16,857 bases of DNA from CAZNMF01 sp035547155 (GTDB lineage: Bacteria > Acidobacteriota > Vicinamibacteria > Vicinamibacterales > SCN-69-37): positions 1 to 16,857 of the forward strand of contig DASZVJ010000030.1 in NCBI GenBank assembly GCA_035547155.1, in the 5' to 3' direction. A program made the translations under genes and the position numbers. Below the pieces are notes generated by a model, which saw nothing but the letters and a program-made list of their open reading frames with translations, was not told where the DNA came from and searched no databases. Shown in pieces: positions 8,387 to 12,943 of the stretch (within the stretch, counting starts at the first letter, position 1; each line of letters begins with the position of its first letter).

Positions 8387-8392
8387 GATGAT
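8387..8392 (-). promoter_or_regulatory. Candidate -10 element for the DUF6786-like lipoprotein gene
   Basis: On the minus strand TATCAT lies 27 nt before the ATG at 8359, which would give a leader of about 20 nt containing the GGGAG ribosome-binding site. It sits in the 67-bp divergent region shared with the Gfo/Idh gene, so the two promoters almost abut. Confidence 0.35.
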
Positions 8393-8414
8393 ACAGGGCC
8401 GGCAACACGCCGGG

Positions 8415-8420
8415 TATGAT
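8415..8420 (+). promoter_or_regulatory. Candidate -10 element for the Gfo/Idh operon (leaderless)
   Basis: TATGAT is followed after six bases by the GTG start codon at 8427, the normal distance from a -10 hexamer to a transcription start. There is no Shine-Dalgarno between them, so a leaderless message is the simplest reading. No good -35 is seen. Confidence 0.45.
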
Positions 8421-8426
8421 GACACG

Positions 8427-9449
8427 GTGTCCGAGCCGATCCGCGTGGCGTTTCTCGGATGCGGCTTCATCACCCGCGTCCACAGCCGCCATCTGAAGGC
8501 CGCGCTGTCGCGCGAGTTCATCTGCAGCTACGCCAGCCGCAACGCCGCGCGCGCGGCGTCGTTCTGCCGGCGGTTCGGCGGCGCGAACAGCTACGACGAC
8601 TACCAGCGCGCGATCGCCGATCCGGCGATCGACGCCGTCGTCATCGCGGTGCCGCCGCGTTTCCACCTCGATCTCGCACTACAGGCGCTCGCGGCCGGCA
8701 AGCACGTGCTCGTGGAAAAGCCGGCATTTCCGGCGACGGCCGACTATGCGCGCGCGATCGCCGCGCGCGATCGCGCCGGACGCGTCGTCATCGTCGGCGA
8801 GAACGATCACTACAAGCCGCTGGCCGTGCGCCTGCGCGGTCTGCTCGCCTCGGGCTTCATCGGCGATCTGGTGTTCGCGCAGTTCGTCACGGTGGCGCGC
8901 CGGCTGAAGACCGCGACCGACTGGCGCAACGACGAGACGATGGCGGGCGGCGACGCGTTCTTCGAAGAAGGCATTCACTGGCTGCACTTCGCCGGCAGCT
9001 TGGGCCCGCGCATCACGTCGATCGAGGGCTATCGTCCATCGCCCTCGGCGCAGGGGCCCGATCGGCGGACGAAGAGCATGCTCGCCGCGTTTCGCTACGA
9101 CAACGGCGCGGTCGGATCGCTCTACTACTCGCGCGAGATTCCGTCGGTGTTCCGCGGGCTTCGGCTCTCGAAGCTGATGGGGCGCCGTGGCGTCATCTCG
9201 TTCGAGTCCAACGGCGCGATGGTCTTCGCACACGGCCGAGGACTGCCGCGCGTGTTCGTGCCGGGCCTGCGCGATCTCCGCGGCTATCGCGCGATGTATC
9301 GCGATTTCGCGGCAGCCATCCGGACGGGCCGCGTGCCCGAGATGAGCCTCGAGCGCGCGCTCGACGATCAGCATCTGATGGATCAGGTGTACGCGACGGC
9401 CGCTCCCGCACCGGCACCGGCACCGGCACCGGCGCTCACGCTCTCGTAA
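8427..9449 (+). CDS. Gfo/Idh/MocA family NAD(P)-dependent oxidoreductase
   Basis: The 340-residue product starts with a Rossmann nucleotide-binding motif, VAFLGCGFITRVHS (residues 7-20). It has the family's EKP at 97-99 (HVLVEKP, catalytic K98), then GENDHYKP near 124-131 and the active-site EEGIHWLHF with H184 and H187. Members oxidise or reduce sugars, inositols and related alcohols with NAD(P); the substrate here is unknown. The GTG at 8427 is chosen because it fits the family N-terminus and lies 6 nt after a -10 hexamer. In-frame ATGs further upstream would run back into the divergent lipoprotein gene. The C-terminus carries an odd Ala-Pro tail encoded by a hexanucleotide repeat. The stop TAA shares its last base with the ATG of the GMC gene, so the two are translationally coupled. 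Confidence 0.93.
   Translation: MSEPIRVAFLGCGFITRVHSRHLKAALSREFICSYASRNAARAASFCRRFGGANSYDDYQRAIADPAIDAVVIAVPPRFHLDLALQALAAGKHVLVEKPAFPATADYARAIAARDRAGRVVIVGENDHYKPLAVRLRGLLASGFIGDLVFAQFVTVARRLKTATDWRNDETMAGGDAFFEEGIHWLHFAGSLGPRITSIEGYRPSPSAQGPDRRTKSMLAAFRYDNGAVGSLYYSREIPSVFRGLRLSKLMGRRGVISFESNGAMVFAHGRGLPRVFVPGLRDLRGYRAMYRDFAAAIRTGRVPEMSLERALDDQHLMDQVYATAAPAPAPAPAPALTLS
9408..9431 (+). repeat. (GCACCG)4 tandem repeat coding for an Ala-Pro tail
   Basis: Four perfect copies of the hexamer GCACCG run from 9408 to 9431, with degenerate copies on each side. In frame they encode alternating Ala-Pro at the very end of the Gfo/Idh protein, just before its stop and the GMC start codon. The unit is a multiple of three, so slippage would change tail length without a frameshift. 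Confidence 0.9.
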
Positions 9450-10966
9450 TGCTTCAGGATCACGCCGACATCATCATCATCGGCAGCGGCGCCGGCGGCG
9501 GCACGATGGCACAGGCGCTCGCGAGCACCGGCGCGCGCGTGCTCGTGATCGAGCGCGGCGAGGCCGTGCCGCAGGAGCCGGCGAACTGGGATCCCACGGA
9601 AGTCTGGAAGCACCTGCGCTATCGCACGACGGAGCGCTGGCTCGACGGCGACGGCGAGCGCTTCCAGCCGTACACGCACTACAACGTCGGCGGCAACACG
9701 AAGTTCTGGGGCAGCGTGCTCTATCGCCTGCGGCGCGAGGACTTCCAGACGTTGGAGCACGTCGACGGCGTGTCGCCCGCGTGGCCGATCGATTACGACA
9801 CGCTCGCGCCGTACTACGACCGCGCGGAGCGGCTGTATTCCGTGCACGGCGCGGTCGGCGACGATCCGACGGAGCCGCCGCGCGGCCCGTATCCGTACGC
9901 GCCGATCCCGCACGCGCCGGAAATGGCGGTGATCGTCGACGCGCTGAAGCAACAGGGGCTGCATCCATCGCCGTTGCCGCTCGGTCTGCTGCGTCCGGGC
10001 GAGCCCGGCGGCTGCATTCTCTGCAACACGTGCAACTCGTTTCCCTGCCGCATCCACGCGAAGAGCGACGCGGAAGTCTGTGCCGTGCTTCCCGCGATCG
10101 CGTCGCCGAACGTCGAGCTGCTCACGCGCGCGTATGCGGAACGCCTCGTCACCGATCCCTCGGGCCGTCGCATCGACGCCGTCGAGATCGTCCGCGACGG
10201 CGAGCGTCGTCGTCTGACGGCGGACCACGTCATCGTCTCGTGCGGCGCGGTGAACTCGGCGGCGCTCCTGCTGCGATCCGCGACCGATCGTCATCCGCGC
10301 GGCCTCGCCAACTCGTCGGGACTCGTCGGGCGCCGCTACATGGCGCATCTGGCGACGATGATGCAAGGCTTTCATCCGTTTCGGCGGAACACGACGGTGT
10401 TCCAGAAGACGGTCGCGATCAACGACTTCTATCTGCACGGTCCGCGATCGCGCTATCCGCTCGGCCAGATTCAGTCGCAGGGCCGCACGCACGGCGTCAT
10501 GGCGCAGACGGTCGCACCGTGGATTCCGCTGTGGGCGTACGACGCCTGGGTCGCACGCGGCGTCGACTGGCTCGCCATGTCCGAAGATCTGCCGCTCGAC
10601 GACAACCGCGTCACCGTCGAATCGGACGGCCGCATCCGGCTGTCGTATCGCCCGACGAATCTAACCGCGCACGCGGAGCTCGTCACGGAGACGACGCGCA
10701 TCCTGAAGCGGCTGGGATTCTGGAAGGTGATGGCGTACTCGCACAAGACGCGCAACACCACGCACCAGTGCGGCACGCTGTGCTTCGGCACCGATCCGCG
10801 GACGTCCGTGCTCGATCCCTACTGCCGCACGCACGACGTCGAGAATCTCTTCGTCGTCGACGCGTCGTTCTTCCCTTCGTCGGCGGCGGTCAATCCGGCG
10901 CTGACGATCATCGCGCAGGCGCTGCGCGTCGCGGACCACCTCATCGCGACGGATTTGCGATCGTGA
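9449..10966 (+). CDS. GMC family FAD-dependent oxidoreductase with a four-cysteine cluster
   Basis: The 505-residue product has the FAD dinucleotide motif IIIIGSGAGGG (8-18) followed by VLVIERGE (31-38). The flavin-loop segment THYNVGGNTKFWGS is at 76-89, and the C-terminal GMC active-site region has H439 in NTTHQCG and N482 in AAVNPALTI. Glucose-methanol-choline enzymes oxidise alcohol groups, often on sugars. A cysteine group CILCNTCNSFPC (C189, C192, C195, C200) sits mid-protein. It recalls the region that binds a 3Fe-4S cluster in bacterial FAD glucose and fructose dehydrogenases, though the spacing is not identical. No signal peptide is present, so it is probably cytoplasmic. No cytochrome or gamma subunit gene is adjacent. 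It begins on the last base of the Gfo/Idh stop and is followed by a VOC gene, forming a three-gene operon. A much longer in-frame reading upstream is a shadow across the Gfo/Idh gene. Confidence 0.93.
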   Translation: MLQDHADIIIIGSGAGGGTMAQALASTGARVLVIERGEAVPQEPANWDPTEVWKHLRYRTTERWLDGDGERFQPYTHYNVGGNTKFWGSVLYRLRREDFQTLEHVDGVSPAWPIDYDTLAPYYDRAERLYSVHGAVGDDPTEPPRGPYPYAPIPHAPEMAVIVDALKQQGLHPSPLPLGLLRPGEPGGCILCNTCNSFPCRIHAKSDAEVCAVLPAIASPNVELLTRAYAERLVTDPSGRRIDAVEIVRDGERRRLTADHVIVSCGAVNSAALLLRSATDRHPRGLANSSGLVGRRYMAHLATMMQGFHPFRRNTTVFQKTVAINDFYLHGPRSRYPLGQIQSQGRTHGVMAQTVAPWIPLWAYDAWVARGVDWLAMSEDLPLDDNRVTVESDGRIRLSYRPTNLTAHAELVTETTRILKRLGFWKVMAYSHKTRNTTHQCGTLCFGTDPRTSVLDPYCRTHDVENLFVVDASFFPSSAAVNPALTIIAQALRVADHLIATDLRS

Positions 10967-10982
10967 TCCTGGAGCTCATGTC

Positions 10983-11495
10983 ATGAGAGCGCGCTCGTTC
11001 AGTCACGTCGGCATCACGGTGTCGAGCTTCCACAAGGCCGTGCAGTTCTACTGGGACGTGTTCGGCTGCCCGCTCGTCGGCGTCGCGGACACGCCGCCCG
11101 AGCGCGTGCGCACGTTCTTCGGCGTCGAGGGCGACGCGCCGTCCTGCAAAATTGGCTGGATCCGCGCGCCCGGCGGCGCGACGCTGGAAATCTTCGAGTT
11201 CCAGCCGCAGCAGCCGCCGGTCGCGGGTCCGTGGAATCGCGTCGGGCTCACGCACATCTCGTTCAACGTGCACGGCATCCAACGTTGGTACGACTACCTC
11301 GTCTCGAAAGGCGTCGAGTGCCTCGGCAAGCCGGAGCGCTCGCCTCGCGGCCATTCGTTCTTCTTTGCCAAGGACTTCGACGGCAACCTGATCGAGATGA
11401 TCGATCTCGGCCACATGTACTACGTCCTGCAATGGCTCGGCCCACTCGGCGGGTGGTTGTTCAGGCGGGGAATGTACAAGCAGTACTACCGCTAG
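10983..11495 (+). CDS. VOC family (glyoxalase/dioxygenase fold) protein
   Basis: The 170-residue product has two vicinal-oxygen-chelate half domains. Expected metal ligands are present: H8 (FSHVGITV), E69 (TLEIFEF), H91 (LTHISFNV) and E138 (DGNLIEMID). Members include glyoxalases, epimerases and extradiol dioxygenases; the substrate cannot be told from sequence. GGAG at 10971-10974 lies 8 nt before the ATG at 10983, and only 16 nt separate it from the GMC stop, so it is the last gene of the operon. An earlier ATG at 10978 leads to a stop after two codons. The final 28 residues (from about 143) form an aromatic and basic tail rich in Tyr, Trp and Arg, beyond the usual VOC fold. Its job in the operon may be to isomerise or cleave a keto-sugar made by its partners, but that is inference. 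Confidence 0.88.
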   Translation: MRARSFSHVGITVSSFHKAVQFYWDVFGCPLVGVADTPPERVRTFFGVEGDAPSCKIGWIRAPGGATLEIFEFQPQQPPVAGPWNRVGLTHISFNVHGIQRWYDYLVSKGVECLGKPERSPRGHSFFFAKDFDGNLIEMIDLGHMYYVLQWLGPLGGWLFRRGMYKQYYR

Positions 11496-11507
11496 CAGGC
11501 GACGATC

Positions 11508-11627
11508 GCGGGCTTGGGGCGACAGGTAATGCCGTAGGGGCCGCCCTTGTGGCGGCCCGGGCCGGGGCAACCACAAGGGTCGCCCCTACGACGCCTCTCG
11601 TGGCCCATAGCCCGCGCCCTGTCGCCC
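11508..11627. repeat. MITE/REP-like inverted-repeat element
   Basis: The core is a pair of 20-bp arms, 11533-11552 and 11571-11590 (GTAGGGGC...TTGTGG against CCACAAGGG...CCCCTAC), with one mismatch and an 18-nt loop. Further out, GGGCGACAGG (11517-11526) has an exact reverse complement at 11618-11627, and GCGGGCT (11508-11514) has one at 11609-11615, though these two pairs are not in nested order. GTAAT occurs at both 11526-11530 and 11628-11632. The same CCACAAGGG...GCCCCTACG half-site recurs near the right end of the window. It contains no gene. It may also serve as a transcript-end hairpin for the VOC operon, but there is no U tract. Confidence 0.75.
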
Positions 11628-11628
11628 G

Positions 11629-11637
11629 TAATATCAT
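11629..11637 (+). promoter_or_regulatory. Candidate -10 region for the crcB riboswitch transcript
   Basis: TAATAT (11629-11634) and the overlapping TATCAT (11632-11637) are both acceptable -10 hexamers in an otherwise GC-rich region. Either would start transcription near 11641-11644, a few bases before the aptamer at 11651. The position relative to a functional RNA is the main support; no -35 is clear. Confidence 0.45.
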
Positions 11638-11650
11638 CTGAGCAATTCAA

Positions 11651-11708
11651 GGGTGTTGGAGTTCACCCTAACCGCCCTCCTGATTCATCGAGGGAAGATG
11701 ACTCCTGC
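11651..11708 (+). ncRNA. Fluoride riboswitch aptamer upstream of crcB (aptamer 1)
   Basis: The sequence folds as a crcB-motif fluoride aptamer. P1 is GGGTG (11651-11655) with CACCC (11664-11668). Its loop TTGGAGTT carries GGAGT (11658-11662), which pairs with ACTCC (11701-11705) as the defining pseudoknot. The second hairpin is CCCTC (11675-11679) with GAGGG (11690-11694). The conserved linker AACCGC and the 3' segment GATGACTCCTGC are present. The gene 130 nt downstream is crcB, the classic target. One departure: the loop position that is normally A (A6 in the Thermotoga numbering) is T at 11656, and its partner U38 is A at 11696, a reciprocal swap. The second copy at 12807 keeps the standard bases. 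Mg2+ and fluoride binding are inferred from the family. Confidence 0.9.
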
Positions 11709-11747
11709 GAGCTACGGCTGCGGGAGACGTGTCTTCACTCTCCCGCA
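11701..11747 (+). promoter_or_regulatory. Alternative hairpins of the crcB riboswitch expression platform
   Basis: Two hairpins compete. The aptamer's 3' strand CTCCTGC (11702-11708) can pair with GCGGGAG (11720-11726) through an inner AGC-TACG-GCT stem capped by a UNCG-type tetraloop. Alternatively TGCGGGAG (11719-11726) pairs with CTCCCGCA (11740-11747) when the aptamer keeps its 3' strand. This is the architecture of a switch, but neither hairpin is followed by a U tract, so control may be Rho-dependent or translational rather than by an intrinsic terminator. Confidence 0.5.
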
Positions 11748-11818
11748 TCGGATCTCGCGCTGATCGTCGATACGACGTGCTGGCCGGCATGCCCGCTCGC
11801 CGACCACCCACGATTTCA

Positions 11819-11834
11819 AAGCCTGAGGAGGCTT
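11819..11834 (+). promoter_or_regulatory. crcB Shine-Dalgarno within a small hairpin
   Basis: AAGCCT (11819-11824) is complementary to AGGCTT (11829-11834) with a GAGG loop. The strong ribosome-binding site GAGGAGG (11825-11831) lies in the loop and 3' arm, 8 nt before the ATG. If formed, the 6-bp stem would lower ribosome access. A CCTCCT in the aptamer (11676-11681) could also pair with AGGAGG, but any anti-SD-like sequence could. Confidence 0.5.
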
Positions 11835-11839
11835 GCGTG

Positions 11840-12211
11840 ATGCGTTACGTGATGCTGGCCATCGGCGGCGCGCTCGGCTCGATCGCGCGCTATCAAGTGG
11901 CGCTCGTGGTCCAGCCGCGCGTGCCGGCGGGATTCCCGTGGGGCACGTTCGTCGTCAATCTCTCCGCGTGCCTGATCATGGGCCTCGCCAGCACGCTCAT
12001 CGCCGACCGTTTCGCGACGAACCCGAATTGGCGCTTCCTCATCCCGATCGGATTCATCGGCGCCTATTCGACGTTCTCGACGTTCGAGCTCGATGTGTTC
12101 CTCCTGAATTCAGAAGGCGCGTTTCTCGTCGCCGGCGCGTACGTGATCGGCAGCGTCGTCGCCGGCTACCTCGCGCTGTGGGCGGGAATCGCTCTGGCGC
12201 GCCTCATCTGA
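11840..12211 (+). CDS. crcB: Fluoride ion channel CrcB/Fluc
   Basis: The 123-residue, four-transmembrane protein has the normal length of Fluc channels, which work as antiparallel dimers that let toxic fluoride leave the cytoplasm. The N-terminal GGALGSIARY (9-18) holds the conserved arginine. GTFVVNLSACLIMG (35-48) holds the pore asparagine N40. GFIGAYSTFSTFELDV contains F79 and F82, the phenylalanine-box residues. The ATG at 11840 has a near-perfect GAGGAGG 8 nt upstream; a GTG one codon earlier is possible but less likely. A fluoride aptamer lies upstream in the leader, matching the known regulation of this family. A small direct repeat (ATCTGAT twice, 12206-12219) overlaps the stop codon. 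Confidence 0.95.
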   Translation: MRYVMLAIGGALGSIARYQVALVVQPRVPAGFPWGTFVVNLSACLIMGLASTLIADRFATNPNWRFLIPIGFIGAYSTFSTFELDVFLLNSEGAFLVAGAYVIGSVVAGYLALWAGIALARLI

Positions 12212-12327
12212 TATCTGATATCGCGCGCCGCGAGGCGCCCGGCAAGGTCGACGACCCGCCCCCGAAGCGGCGTCGATGACCGAATGTGGCGAATCGGATC
12301 GGCTACGCTCTCTCGCCAGGAGGGACC

Positions 12328-12747
12328 ATGACCTGGTGGATGTTCGCGTTCGCGTCCGCGCTGGCGGCCGCCGCGACGGCCATTCTGGCGAAACTCGCCG
12401 TCGAGGACATCCCGTCGAACCTCGCGACCGCCATACGCACGGGCGTGGTGTTGATATTCGCCTGGGGCATCGTCTTCGCGCGCGGAGAACACGTGACGCT
12501 CACGGCGTTGCGATGGCGCTCGTGGGTATTTCTGGTGTTGTCGGGAATCGCCACCGGCCTGTCATGGCTCGCGTACTTCCGGGCGCTGCAGCTCGCCCCC
12601 GCGTCGCGCGTCGCGCCGATCGACAAGCTCAGCCTCGCGTTCACGATCGTCCTCGCGGCCGTCGTGCTCCGCGAGCCGATCTCATGGCGCCTCGGCATCG
12701 GCGCCGCGCTCATGGTCGCCGGCGCGCTCCTGACGCTCAGGGGGTGA
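12328..12747 (+). CDS. Half-size EamA/DMT family transporter
   Basis: The 139-residue membrane protein has about five hydrophobic segments and one EamA domain, ending GAALMVAGALLTLRG. The stretch SWLAYFRALQLAPASRVAPI followed by DKLSLAFTIVLAAVVLREP is typical of the roughly 140-residue EamA proteins, which must pair to reach the ten-helix size of the drug/metabolite superfamily. The substrate is unknown. The ATG at 12328 has AGGAGG (12318-12323) just upstream with a short 4-nt spacer; an earlier in-frame ATG at 12286 lacks this. It lies 116 nt after crcB and ends 60 nt before the second fluoride riboswitch. It may be read through from crcB and thus fall under fluoride control, though no direct fluoride role is known to me for such proteins. 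Confidence 0.88.
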   Translation: MTWWMFAFASALAAAATAILAKLAVEDIPSNLATAIRTGVVLIFAWGIVFARGEHVTLTALRWRSWVFLVLSGIATGLSWLAYFRALQLAPASRVAPIDKLSLAFTIVLAAVVLREPISWRLGIGAALMVAGALLTLRG

Positions 12748-12785
12748 CAACTCGCGGGCGCGTACCCAAGTACCGCGCCCGCATC

Positions 12786-12794
12786 TGCTATGCT
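12786..12794 (+). promoter_or_regulatory. Extended -10 promoter for the ilvD riboswitch transcript
   Basis: TGC directly precedes TATGCT (12789-12794), an extended -10 arrangement. The predicted start is near 12801, six bases before the aptamer's P1 stem at 12807, exactly where a riboswitch transcript should begin. This makes ilvD independent of the crcB-EamA transcript. Confidence 0.65.
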
Positions 12795-12806
12795 GACGCG
12801 GCGCGA

Positions 12807-12867
12807 CGGGTGATGGAGTTCACCCGACCACAACCGCCGCACGATGAGCGCGGCTGATGACTCCTGC
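12807..12867 (+). ncRNA. Fluoride riboswitch aptamer upstream of ilvD (aptamer 2)
   Basis: This is a nearly consensus crcB-motif aptamer. P1 is CGGGTG (12807-12812) with CACCCG (12821-12826), with loop ATGGAGTT. GGAGT (12815-12819) pairs with ACTCC (12860-12864) as the pseudoknot. P3 is GCCGC (12836-12840) with GCGGC (12850-12854). The 3' core TGATGACTCCTGC keeps the family's U38, GAUG and U48 positions, and A6 is present at 12813. The 3' pseudoknot strand is also the 5' arm of an intrinsic terminator. So fluoride binding should prevent termination and switch on the downstream gene, ilvD. I know of no well-documented fluoride control of ilvD, which makes the association notable. Confidence 0.93.
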
Positions 12868-12889
12868 CGGCTCTGCGGCAGGAGTTTTT
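12860..12889 (+). terminator. Riboswitch-controlled intrinsic terminator before ilvD
   Basis: ACTCCTGCCG (12860-12869) pairs with CGGCAGGAGT (12876-12885) in a perfect 10-bp GC-rich stem with a 6-nt loop, followed by TTTTTCATTTT (12885 onward). The 5' arm contains ACTCC, the strand needed for the aptamer pseudoknot, so aptamer and terminator are mutually exclusive. This is the standard fluoride-ON mechanism. Confidence 0.92.
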
Positions 12890-12943
12890 CATTTTGGCGT
12901 GCGGACACACGCGACGCGCGGCGGTCTGCAACGGAAACCGACG

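Noticed and set aside
8459..9448. N-terminal extension of the GMC gene across the Gfo/Idh gene
   Set aside because: The family's FAD motif starts right after the ATG at 9449. The upstream 330 codons are an out-of-frame reading of Gfo/Idh.
12246..12281. Inverted repeat TCGACG/CGTCGA between crcB and EamA as a third riboswitch or a terminator
   Set aside because: It has no fluoride-aptamer sequence (no GGAGTTC or GATGACTCC), a 17-nt loop, and no U tract. It is likely a chance GC-rich palindrome.
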